Source: Archangium gephyra (GTDB taxonomy: Bacteria > Myxococcota > Myxococcia > Myxococcales > Myxococcaceae). From it: a DNA stretch of 64,000 nucleotides. How positions within the stretch are numbered: position 1 is the stretch's first letter; every line of letters begins with the position of its first letter. The stretch is taken from the NCBI RefSeq assembly GCF_001027285.1, contig NZ_CP011509.1, forward strand, positions 4,348,501-4,412,500, read 5' to 3'. Shown here one piece after another: positions 52,825 to 60,636 of the stretch. The translations under genes and the position numbers were made by a program. Under the pieces are notes generated by a model. The model was not told where the DNA came from and searched no databases. It saw only the letters and a list, made by a program, of their open reading frames with translations.

Positions 52825-53754
52825 ATGGACGAGCTCCTGCGGTTCCTCCTCACCGAGCCTCCCACTCCAGCACCTCTCGGCTCCGTCGGGGATTGGTGGA
52901 CGCGGCACCTTCAACTGTCCGCGCGCTTCTCCCTGCCGGTGGACGTGGCGTTCGCCGGGGGCTTCGCGGCGGATCGCCTGGGTTACGCGTTCGCATCGGG
53001 CTACCACTCGGCCCTGCGCACCTTGTTGCCCGAGTTGCCGCCCCAGCACCGCTATGCGCTGTGCGTCACCGAGGCCGGGGGCGGACACCCCGCGGCGATG
53101 CAGACCCAGCTCACGGGCTCGGGTGAGGGCGCGCTGCGGCTGGAGGGCACCAAGGCCTTCGTCACCCTGGGCACCGCGGCGGACGAGCTGCTGGTGGTGG
53201 CCAGCGAGGGACAGGACGCACAGGGGCGTAACCGGCTGCGGCTGGTGCGAATCGACTCGCGGCGCGAGGGGGTGACGGTCACCGAGCTGCCCGAGACCCC
53301 CTTCGTCCCCGAGGTGCCGCACGCGGAGCTGCGGTTGCACGAGGTGGCGGTGGCGCCCGAGGAGGTGCTTCCCGGCGACGGTTACGAGCGCTACGTCAAA
53401 CCGTTCCGCACGGTGGAGGACTGCCACGTGTTCGCGGCGGTGCTCGGGTGGCTGCTGCAGGTGGCGCGGCGCTCGGGCTGGCCGGACGAGGTGCGTGAGG
53501 AGCTGCTGGCGCTCGCGGTGACGATGCGGGGACTGGCGCAGGCGGACGCGGCCTCACCGGCGGTGCACCTGGCGCTGGCCGGTGCCATCGACCTGTTCCG
53601 GAGACGGGTGGACGGGTTGGGGACGCTCTGGGAGCAGGTGGACGCGCCCACGCGCGAGCGCTGGGAGAGGGACCGGCTGCTGCTCAACATCGCGGGCAAG
53701 GTGCGAGCGAAGCGCCGGGAAACCGCTCGCCAGAAACTGACCACCCCCAAGTAA
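52825..53754 (+). CDS. Acyl-CoA-dehydrogenase-like protein
   Basis: 309 residues, shorter than the ~380 of true acyl-CoA dehydrogenases. The middle beta-domain is recognisable (RYALCVTEAGGGHPAAMQTQ, LRLEGTKAFVTLGTAADELLVV), followed by a helical region. The usual catalytic Glu and the full C-terminal flavin-binding helices are not evident, so the enzyme may have changed activity or lost it. It is probably cytoplasmic. It precedes a GMC oxidase by 168 bases, including a REP copy, so the two are not clearly an operon. Confidence 0.75.
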   Translation: MDELLRFLLTEPPTPAPLGSVGDWWTRHLQLSARFSLPVDVAFAGGFAADRLGYAFASGYHSALRTLLPELPPQHRYALCVTEAGGGHPAAMQTQLTGSGEGALRLEGTKAFVTLGTAADELLVVASEGQDAQGRNRLRLVRIDSRREGVTVTELPETPFVPEVPHAELRLHEVAVAPEEVLPGDGYERYVKPFRTVEDCHVFAAVLGWLLQVARRSGWPDEVREELLALAVTMRGLAQADAASPAVHLALAGAIDLFRRRVDGLGTLWEQVDAPTRERWERDRLLLNIAGKVRAKRRETARQKLTTPK

Positions 53755-53767
53755 CACCGAGCCCCAC

Positions 53768-53804
53768 TCCCCTCTCCCTTCGGGAGAGGGACAGGGTGAG
53801 GGTG
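53768..53804 (-). repeat. REP-like palindromic repeat, copy 7
   Basis: CCCCTCTCCCTTCGGGAGAGGG then ACAGGGTGAGGGTGCC, reverse orientation. It begins 14 bases after the stop codon of the previous gene. Confidence 0.75.
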
Positions 53805-53922
53805 CCACGCATCCCAGCTTCCCACCCGTGCCCGAGCGCCTGCCCTCCGAGCGGGAAGAGGAGCGCATCCAGCGGGCTCCCGGGTAGGCTGTGAACCATC
53901 CCCGGTAAGGGGGGAGGACACG

Positions 53923-55560
53923 ATGGATTTCGACTGCGACTGGCTCATCATCGGCTCGGGCTTTGGCGGCAGCGTGAGCGCGCTGCGGCTGACGGAGAAG
54001 GGCTACCGGGTGGTGATGTTGGAGAAGGGCCGGCGCCTGCAGGCGAAGGACTTCCCCGAGACGAACTGGAACCTGAAGAAGTGGCTGTGGATGCCACAGC
54101 TCGGGTGGCGGGGCCTGTTCAAGATGACGTTCTTCCGCCACGTGACGGTGCTGTCCGGCGTGGGCGTGGGCGGAGGCTCGCTGGTGTACGCGAACACGCT
54201 GCCCATCCCGAAGGATGACTTCTTCCAGGCGCGCTCCTGGGGGGCGCTGGCGGACTGGAAGACGGAGCTGGCACCGCACTACGCCATGGCGCGCAAGATG
54301 CTCGGGGCCACGGTGAACCCGCTGCGCACGCTGCCGGACGAGCTCATCCAGCAGGTGGGCAAGGACATGGGCCGCGAGGACTTCCAGTCCACCACGGTGG
54401 CCGTCTACTTCGGCAAGCCCGGGGTGACGGTGGCGGATCCGTACTTCGGCGGCGAGGGCCCCGAGCGCACCGGCTGCAACGCGTGCGGCGGCTGCATGAC
54501 GGGCTGCCGCTTCAACGCCAAGAACACGCTGGACAAGAACTACCTCTACTTCGCCGAGAAGCGCGGCCTCCGCCTCCACGCGGACACCGAGGTGACGTGG
54601 GTGCGCCCGCTGCCCGGTGGCGGCTACGAGGTGGAGGCGCTCGAGGGCACCTCGCGCTTCTCCCGGCGCAAGCGGCGCTTCACCGCGCGCCAGGTCATCT
54701 TCTCCGGCGGCGTGCTGGGCACGGTGGACCTGCTGCTCAAGCTCAAGGCGCACCCGGACGGGCTGCCCCAGCTGTCGGACCGGCTCGGCGACTGCGTGCG
54801 GACCAACTCGGAGGCGCTCATCGGCGTGGTGGCCGGCAAGCGCTTCCACGACAAGGACCTGTCCAAGGGCATCGCCATCGGCTCCATCCTCCACACGGAC
54901 GCGCACTCGCACCTGGAGCCGGTGCGCTACGCGGCGGGCTCGGACTTCTTCCGCTCGTTGATGGCGCCCCACGTGGGAGGCACCACGGCCCTGTCGCGGA
55001 TGGCGAACCTGGCCGGCCTCTTCCTGCGCCACCCGCTCAAGGTGCTCGGCTCCTGGTTCACCGGCGACTTCGCCCGGCGGTCGATGATCCTCCTCTACAT
55101 GCGCACGCTGGACGGACACCTGCGCATGCGGCGCGGGCGTGGGCTCTTCACGGGAGGGACGAAGGGCCTCACCACCGGCCTGCAGGAGGGCCCCGCGCCC
55201 ACCGCGCACATCCCCGAGGCCACCGAGCTGGCCCACCGGGTGGCGGAGAAGCTGGACGGCCTGCCCATGACGCTGGCCTCCGAGTCGGTGATGGGCATCC
55301 CCACCACGGCGCATATCCTCGGCGGCTGCTGCATGGGGGACTCGCCCCAGACGGGCACCATCGACTCCCAGCACCGCCTCTTTGGCTACGAGGGCCTGTA
55401 CGTCATCGACGGCTCGGCCATCTCCGCCAACCCCGGAGTGAATCCCTCGCTCACCATCACCGCGTTGGCCGAGCGCGCCATGACCTTCATTCCCGCCCGG
55501 CAACAGGTGGACGAGCCCGTGCAGGAGCCCGCCACGCGTCCCACCGCGATAGGCGCCTGA
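53923..55560 (+). CDS. GMC-family FAD oxidase (cholesterol-oxidase-like)
   Basis: 545 residues. The FAD-binding Rossmann motif is WLIIGSGFGGSVSALRLTEKGYRVVMLEKG and the second flavin segment VLSGVGVGGGSLVYANTLP. A Cys-rich NACGGCMTGCRFNAKNTLDK occurs near residue 190, as in cholesterol oxidases and their relatives. The C-terminal FAD/active-site region is HILGGCCMGDSPQTG and YVIDGSAISANPGVNPSLTITALAERA. No signal peptide is evident. It probably oxidises a sterol-like or other alcohol; the exact substrate is not predictable. Confidence 0.9.
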   Translation: MDFDCDWLIIGSGFGGSVSALRLTEKGYRVVMLEKGRRLQAKDFPETNWNLKKWLWMPQLGWRGLFKMTFFRHVTVLSGVGVGGGSLVYANTLPIPKDDFFQARSWGALADWKTELAPHYAMARKMLGATVNPLRTLPDELIQQVGKDMGREDFQSTTVAVYFGKPGVTVADPYFGGEGPERTGCNACGGCMTGCRFNAKNTLDKNYLYFAEKRGLRLHADTEVTWVRPLPGGGYEVEALEGTSRFSRRKRRFTARQVIFSGGVLGTVDLLLKLKAHPDGLPQLSDRLGDCVRTNSEALIGVVAGKRFHDKDLSKGIAIGSILHTDAHSHLEPVRYAAGSDFFRSLMAPHVGGTTALSRMANLAGLFLRHPLKVLGSWFTGDFARRSMILLYMRTLDGHLRMRRGRGLFTGGTKGLTTGLQEGPAPTAHIPEATELAHRVAEKLDGLPMTLASESVMGIPTTAHILGGCCMGDSPQTGTIDSQHRLFGYEGLYVIDGSAISANPGVNPSLTITALAERAMTFIPARQQVDEPVQEPATRPTAIGA

Positions 55561-55618
55561 GCTTCACCGGGGTGGCATGGTTGGCGGGGTGGCCCTCGTG
55601 GTACGAATCGGGCCTCCC

Positions 55619-56560
55619 ATGACAACAACCAGGTGGAATCGAAGAGGAGGCGCGCTCACCTGCGCGCTGCTGCTGGCCACGGGCTGCGGCCTCGTGGACG
55701 CTCCGGGGAAGCCCCGGGTGGTGGGGCACCGGTCCGGCGCGGGCAACTACCCGGAGAACTCGCGCTCGGCGGTGATCGCCGCGCTGCACGCGGGCTACCC
55801 GGCCATCGAGGTGGATGTCGTCCTCACCAAGGATCGCATCCCCATCCTCTCGCACGATCCATGGATCGACGCGGAGCTGTGCACGTACACCCTCCAGACC
55901 GGTGAGACGGAGGCGCGCCGGCTGCCCGAGGGCTCGCGTCCGCTCATCAAGGACTTCACCCTGGAGGAGCTGCAGCGCGACTACCGCTGTGGCGGCGTGG
56001 GGGACGCGGCGACGCCCGGTGCCATCCAGGTGGCCGACAAGTACCTCACCTTCGACGAGCTGCTCACCGCGCTCAAGGGCTTTCCGGACACGGTGGTGCA
56101 GCTCGACGTCAAGGAGCACCCGGCCTACACGGAGTCGACCGAGGTGTTCGCTGACGAGATTCTCGGCCGCTGGAACGCGGCGGCGCTGCCCAACCACTTC
56201 TATGTCACCTCCACCCGTGGCGAGCTGCTGAAGACCTTCGAGGCGCGCCAGGACGTGGAGACGCTGCTCATCTGGCCGGCCTTCGCCGCGGACGACAGCA
56301 CCACGCTGGTGGGCCTCGCCAACGAGCTCAAGCGCACCGTGGGCGCGCAGGAGCTCATCCAGCTCACGCGCGACGCGGGGGCGGATGGCATCGCCGTGGC
56401 GTACCCGGTGTCGGACCGCGCCGCCCTGGAGGCGGTGCGCAAGGCCGGGCTGAAGACGGCCGTGTGGACGCCCAACACCGAGGCCCAGCTCGCGTCCTAC
56501 TGCCGCTGGCCCCTGGACTACCTCATCACCGACTACGTGGAGCGTGCGCCATGCCGTTGA
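55619..56560 (+). CDS. Glycerophosphodiester phosphodiesterase lipoprotein
   Basis: 313 residues with a lipobox (LLATGC). The GDPD catalytic features are present: VVGHRSGAGNYPENSRSA (His plus the NxxS/T loop), EVDVVLTKDRIPILSHDP with the metal-binding Glu and Asp, and QLDVKEHPAYTE and AVWTPN later. It would split glycerophosphodiesters from membrane lipids into glycerol-3-phosphate. The ATG was chosen to give a normal signal peptide. It overlaps the next gene by 10 bases. Confidence 0.93.
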   Translation: MTTTRWNRRGGALTCALLLATGCGLVDAPGKPRVVGHRSGAGNYPENSRSAVIAALHAGYPAIEVDVVLTKDRIPILSHDPWIDAELCTYTLQTGETEARRLPEGSRPLIKDFTLEELQRDYRCGGVGDAATPGAIQVADKYLTFDELLTALKGFPDTVVQLDVKEHPAYTESTEVFADEILGRWNAAALPNHFYVTSTRGELLKTFEARQDVETLLIWPAFAADDSTTLVGLANELKRTVGAQELIQLTRDAGADGIAVAYPVSDRAALEAVRKAGLKTAVWTPNTEAQLASYCRWPLDYLITDYVERAPCR

Positions 56561-57033
56561 CCCTTTCCCTGGTGGCCGCGGGCCTCACCCTGGCCGCGCC
56601 GGTGCGGTTGGATCGCGTGGATGTGCTCAGCGAGGACTCGGGCACCTTCCTGCATTACGAGGTGCCCATGGCACCCGCCTACCCGGCGATGACGGGCGTG
56701 CGCTTCGTCGAGCAGGTGAAGGTGGTGCTCTCCCTGCCGGTGAGCGGGCTGTACGCGGGGGCCTCCATCGCCTCGCAGTCGCTCTCCTACGAGGGGCCGC
56801 TGTGGCGCTCCGAGGAGGGGCGCGGCCTCTTCTGGACGGCCAGCGTACACACGCGGTTGCTGCTGCCCTATGGCGCCCACGCGGGCGTGGCCTGGCGCTT
56901 CGGCTTCCTGCGCCTGGGTGTCGGGGCGAGCGCCTCGTCCGAGGCCACCTGGGCCCGCCCGGAGTGGACCGAGTGGAAGGTGCTGCCCACCCTGGCCCTG
57001 GGCTTCGGGCCCAACGTGGCCCCGGGCCAGTAG
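56551..57033 (+). CDS. Small exported beta-rich protein
   Basis: 160 residues with a short signal (LTLSLVAAGLTLAAPVRL). The remainder is amphipathic beta strands with Gly/Tyr/Trp at turns (HYEVPMAPAYPAMTGVRF, FLRLGVGASASSEATWARPE, VLPTLALGFGPN). This suggests a small outer-membrane barrel. Start overlaps the phosphodiesterase stop, so the two are coupled. No known family. Confidence 0.7.
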   Translation: MPLTLSLVAAGLTLAAPVRLDRVDVLSEDSGTFLHYEVPMAPAYPAMTGVRFVEQVKVVLSLPVSGLYAGASIASQSLSYEGPLWRSEEGRGLFWTASVHTRLLLPYGAHAGVAWRFGFLRLGVGASASSEATWARPEWTEWKVLPTLALGFGPNVAPGQ

Positions 57034-57168
57034 CCGCACGGCCTTCGGGAAGACGGAATCGGAGAAAACGAGATTAGCCGCCTTGACCGGTGGGTCCAGG
57101 AAAGACTAATTCCACCGGTCGCGCTCGTTTTCTTCACCCGTAGTCCTCGACCCCCCCGGAGGCCGTTC

Positions 57169-59175
57169 ATGAAGCTGAAGCTGAGCCGTGCGTTGTTCAC
57201 CTGCTCCCTGCTGGGCGTGGCCGCCTGCGGTGGCCCGCTGCCCGAGGAGGAGGGTGTCCTTCCGTCGAAGGAAGTGGGTCAGATGGCCCAGCTCCTGCGC
57301 AAGCCCAAGTCCATTCCGGACGAGTACATCGTCGTGCTGCGCGAGGACGTGAAGGACGTGGCGCTGCGCGGCTCCTCGGACGTGGCGCGCGAGCTGGTGG
57401 CGGCGCGTGGCGGCCAGGTGCTGCACACGTACGAGCGGGCGCTCAAGGGCTTCTGGGTGAAGATGTCCGAGGCCCAGGTGCGCGAGCTGCTGACGGATCC
57501 GCGGGTGGCCTACGTCGAGGAGAACGGCGTGGTATCGGCGTCGGCCACGCAGACGAGCGCGACGTGGGGCATCGATCGCATCGATCAGCGCAACCTGCCG
57601 CGTGACTCGGCGTACAACTACAACTTCGATGGCACCGGGGTGCACGCGTACATCCTCGACACGGGCATGCGGCTGACGCACTCGCAGTACACGGGGCGCG
57701 TGGGCAACGGCTTCGACGCCATCACCGCGGGCGGTAACGCCAACGACTGCCACGGCCACGGCACGCACGTGGCGGGCACGGTGGGTGGCACCACCTGGGG
57801 CGTGGCGAAGAAGGTGACGCTGCACCCGGTGCGCGTGCTGGACTGCACGGGTTACGGCTCGGACGCCCAGGTCATCGCCGGCATGGACTGGGTGACGGCC
57901 AACCACGTCAAGCCGGCCGTGGCCAACATGAGCCTCGGCGGGGACCCGTCCCCGGCGCTGGATGAGGCGGTGGAGCGGATGATCGCCGCGGGTGTGGTGA
58001 CGGCCGTCGCCGCGGGCAACGACAGCGGCAACGCCTGCAACTACTCGCCGGCCCGCACGCCCAACGCCCTCACGGTGGGCTCCACCACGAGCAGCGACGC
58101 CCGCTCGTCCTTCTCCAACTACGGCACCTGCCTGGACATCTTCGGGCCGGGCTCGAGCATCACCTCGTCCTCGTACTCCAGCGACACGGGCAGCACCTCC
58201 ATGAGCGGCACGTCCATGGCGTCGCCGCACGTGGCGGGCGTGGCGGCCCTGTACCTGCAGGCCAATCCCTCGGCCACCCCGGCCCAGACGATGTCGGCGC
58301 TCACCACCAACGCCACCCCGAGCAAGGTGACCAGCCCGGGCACCGGCTCGCCGAACCTGCTGCTCTACAGCATGTTCATCACCGGTGGAGGCGGCGGTGG
58401 GGACACCACGGCTCCGAGCACCTCCATCACCGCTCCGGCGGGCGGCGCCACGGTGAGCGGCACCGCGACCATCAGCGCGAATGCCTCGGACAACGTGGGC
58501 GTGAGCAAGGTGGAGTTCTACCAGGGCAGCAGCCTGCTCGGCACCGACACCACGGCCCCGTACAGCCTCGACTGGAACACCACCGGCGTGGCCAACGGCG
58601 CGTACTCGCTGAGCACCAAGGCGTATGACGCCGCGGGCAACGTGGGCAGCTCGTCCGCGGTGGCCGTCACCGTGAGCAACGGCACGGGCAGCTGCTCCAT
58701 CTCCGAGCAGCTCCTGGCCAACGCGGGCTTCGAGAGCGGCAACGTGAGCTGGACGGCGAGCACGGGTGTCATCGACGGCACCACGTCGGGAAGCGCGGCG
58801 TACACGGGCAGCTACAAGGCGTGGCTGGGCGGCGCCGGCACCACCCGGACCGAGTACGCGTACCAGGACGTGACGATCCCCTCCACGGCGTGCAGCGCCT
58901 CGCTGAGCTTCTGGGTGAAGATCACCACCTCCGAGACGACGACCACCACGGCCTACGACAAGCTGGCGGTGCAGGTGCGCAACAGCGCGGGCACGGTGCT
59001 GGCGACCCTGGCCACCTACAGCAACCTGAACAAGTCGACGGGCTACGTGCAGAAGACGCTCGACCTGGCGGCGTACAAGGGCCAGACGATCCGCGTGTAC
59101 TTCAACGGCACGGAGGACTCGTCGCTGGCCACGAGCTTCTTCCTCGATGACACCGCGGTGAGCATCACCCGGTAG
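57169..59175 (+). CDS. Secreted subtilisin-like serine protease (S8) with Ig-like and C-terminal beta domains
   Basis: 668 residues. A signal with possible lipobox (GVAAC) precedes an inhibitor I9 propeptide (~40-125, EYIVVLREDVKDVALRG, AYVEENGVVSA). The catalytic triad is Asp in AYILDTGMR, His in GHGTHVAGTVGG and Ser in GTSMASPHVAGVAAL. A Gly-rich linker leads to an Ig-like domain (APSTSITAPAGGATVSGTAT, SVVS-type strands ending VAVTVSN). The C-terminal ~150 residues form a galactose-binding/CBM-like sandwich (ELLANAGFESGNVSWTAS). This matches predatory exoproteases of myxobacteria. Confidence 0.95.
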   Translation: MKLKLSRALFTCSLLGVAACGGPLPEEEGVLPSKEVGQMAQLLRKPKSIPDEYIVVLREDVKDVALRGSSDVARELVAARGGQVLHTYERALKGFWVKMSEAQVRELLTDPRVAYVEENGVVSASATQTSATWGIDRIDQRNLPRDSAYNYNFDGTGVHAYILDTGMRLTHSQYTGRVGNGFDAITAGGNANDCHGHGTHVAGTVGGTTWGVAKKVTLHPVRVLDCTGYGSDAQVIAGMDWVTANHVKPAVANMSLGGDPSPALDEAVERMIAAGVVTAVAAGNDSGNACNYSPARTPNALTVGSTTSSDARSSFSNYGTCLDIFGPGSSITSSSYSSDTGSTSMSGTSMASPHVAGVAALYLQANPSATPAQTMSALTTNATPSKVTSPGTGSPNLLLYSMFITGGGGGGDTTAPSTSITAPAGGATVSGTATISANASDNVGVSKVEFYQGSSLLGTDTTAPYSLDWNTTGVANGAYSLSTKAYDAAGNVGSSSAVAVTVSNGTGSCSISEQLLANAGFESGNVSWTASTGVIDGTTSGSAAYTGSYKAWLGGAGTTRTEYAYQDVTIPSTACSASLSFWVKITTSETTTTTAYDKLAVQVRNSAGTVLATLATYSNLNKSTGYVQKTLDLAAYKGQTIRVYFNGTEDSSLATSFFLDDTAVSITR

Positions 59176-59205
59176 TCGCTCGAGCCAGGGCTCGGAGTAC
59201 CCGGC

Positions 59206-59243
59206 GGCGCGGGGGAGGCATCAAGGCCCCCCGCGCCGTTTTC
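59206..59243 (+). terminator. Intrinsic terminator of the subtilase gene
   Basis: A 10-bp stem GGCGCGGGGG (59206-59215) / CCCCCGCGCC (59228-59237) followed by GTTTTC, 30 bases beyond the stop codon. Both arms match perfectly. Confidence 0.85.
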
Positions 59244-59271
59244 ATTCCTGGAGTGATGTAAGAACCGGGCC

Positions 59272-59462
59272 ATGGAGCGTTACGAGCGCGGAGATCAGTT
59301 CGTCGAGTTCGAGCTGTCGTTGTCGCGGCTGCGGATCCGCACGGGGAAGATTGGCACTCCCGGCCGGGGCACCACGGCCGGAACGACAGCGTCGAGCACT
59401 TCGTTCCCCTTTCCCGGGGAGATGGCTACGTCTACCTGTTCCAGCCTGGGGAAGGTGCTTGA
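59272..59462 (+). pseudogene. WGR-domain-like fragment, frameshifted
   Basis: The frame from ATG 59272 reads MERYERGDQFVEFELSLSRL then RIRTGKIGTPG, which matches the start of WGR domains (nucleic-acid-binding, as in PARPs). It then goes off the family sequence into low-complexity TTAGTTASSTS. A second frame continues sensibly as HHGRNDSVEHFVPLSRGDGYVYLFQPGEGA to a stop at 59462. One extra G in the GGGG run at 59366-59369 would join them into a 63-residue protein. Truncation is likely in any case, as WGR proteins are longer. Confidence 0.5.
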
Positions 59463-59533
59463 CGTCTCCAACGAGCCTGGAGACCATCGTGTCGTCTCTG
59501 GCGGAGAGCACTTCCGCGCGCAAAGGAAATATC

Positions 59534-60055
59534 ATGCGGCGGGTTGTATTGGCCCTGTGGCTGTCCGCAGGAGTGTGGACGGGCTGCGGGACAGTTCAAA
59601 AAGAATCGAGACTTGTTCTCCGGCAGGGAACGGCACAGGCTTGTGCTCGTCATCCGTGGCTCTGCGCGGGTTACGATTCTCAGGACGCATGGCGCCGTGC
59701 TCTTGAGGCTGCGAGAACAGCTGAAGCAGCACAGGCGTTACTGAATCCCTCTGTAGAAGAGCCAGGCCTGCTTGATCAATCCATCACCGTCTTCGCCAGC
59801 ACAGATGCCGAAGAGACGATCAAACGACTGGATGAACATATTCATAAGGTCGAGGATGTTTGTCCTTCCGGAAATCCAGACCCGAATGAGCCGAAGCATC
59901 GAGACGTGAATCATTGGAAGAAGGAGATTCGTGCCTTCTTGAAGAACTTGCAGCAACTGCTCAAGCGCATGCCCAACAACAAGTCCAAGCGCCAGCCTGT
60001 CGAAGAAGCAATCAGGCGTGGAGAGGATGCTCTGGCGCGGTGGAGCCGTTCATGA
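59534..60055 (+). CDS. Short lipoprotein, putative SitA-type polymorphic toxin
   Basis: 173 residues with a type II signal (SAGVWTGC, Cys18). The mature part begins ARHPWLCAGYDSQDAWRRALE, then helical and hydrophilic (SITVFASTDAEETIKRLDEH). It ends with HRDVNHWKKEIRAFLKNLQQ and a Lys/Arg-rich helix, with His and Lys clusters of the kind seen in small RNase or DNase toxins. No known nuclease motif is recognisable. It overlaps the next gene's start by four bases (ATGA). G+C is very low for this genome (43% and 50% in two counted lines), pointing to recent transfer. The toxin call rests on architecture and composition. Confidence 0.5.
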   Translation: MRRVVLALWLSAGVWTGCGTVQKESRLVLRQGTAQACARHPWLCAGYDSQDAWRRALEAARTAEAAQALLNPSVEEPGLLDQSITVFASTDAEETIKRLDEHIHKVEDVCPSGNPDPNEPKHRDVNHWKKEIRAFLKNLQQLLKRMPNNKSKRQPVEEAIRRGEDALARWSRS

Positions 60056-60372
60056 TTGATGCCGAGAAGGCCCGGGTTCTGACTCATGTCTTGGAACGTG
60101 CCATGCTCAAGGCGGTTCCGGACGACAAGGTTCGTGATGAGATGGCCTTTCACATCGCGGATGTGCTGAGGGACTTTCTCCAGCTAAGTCCCGTCATTGA
60201 GAAGGCCTACGAGAAGGGCGAGTTGTCGCGAGCCGATGTCGATGCGGTTCTGTCGCTGCTGCTGTCTCACTGGCCTTATCACCTGAAGGGGCTCGCGAGA
60301 TTGCGGAAGGGACTGGATGCAACTCCGAAGGGCAAGAGGAAGCCCGCCCGTCGAACTCCAGGCCGGAAATGA
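60052..60372 (+). CDS. Small helical protein, putative immunity partner
   Basis: 106 residues, no signal or TM. Mostly helical (DAEKARVLTHVLERAMLKAV, DEMAFHIADVLRDFLQLSPV, DVDAVLSLLLSHWPYHLKG) with a basic tail (KGKRKPARRTPGRK). It is translationally coupled to the lipoprotein upstream and shares its atypical composition. The most likely role is to neutralise the lipoprotein's toxic part, as SitI proteins do for SitA. A regulatory role cannot be excluded. Confidence 0.5.
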   Translation: MIDAEKARVLTHVLERAMLKAVPDDKVRDEMAFHIADVLRDFLQLSPVIEKAYEKGELSRADVDAVLSLLLSHWPYHLKGLARLRKGLDATPKGKRKPARRTPGRK

Positions 60373-60444
60373 ACGCACTGCCTCGAGTGGCCTGAATGAA
60401 CAGGTTCCGGCACTCGGCGATGAGCATGTCTACACTGTGCTGGT

Positions 60445-60636
60445 ATGCGTTCGCTCGTTCTCGCTGCCCTCGTGCTGCTCACGGCATGTGCGCCTGGGCC
60501 AAGGTTGCCCCCCGATGACACTGTGTGCTCGCTCTCCTTCCGCGATGAGGGCGATGTGCGCGTCTTCAAGCGAGGGCCTACTCCACCCGCACCATCGTCC
60601 AGGGCTCGTAGAGCACCAGTCCCCGGGGAGTCCTGA
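60445..60636 (+). pseudogene. Truncated lipoprotein gene remnant
   Basis: Starts with a full lipoprotein signal (LVLAALVLLTAC) and about 25 mature residues (DTVCSLSFRDEGDVRVF). From about 60575 on, the sequence is simply the antisense of the 3' end of the permease-peptidase gene, so the natural C-terminus is lost. It sits at the edge of the low-G+C island and may be a decayed lipoprotein toxin leader. Confidence 0.45.
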
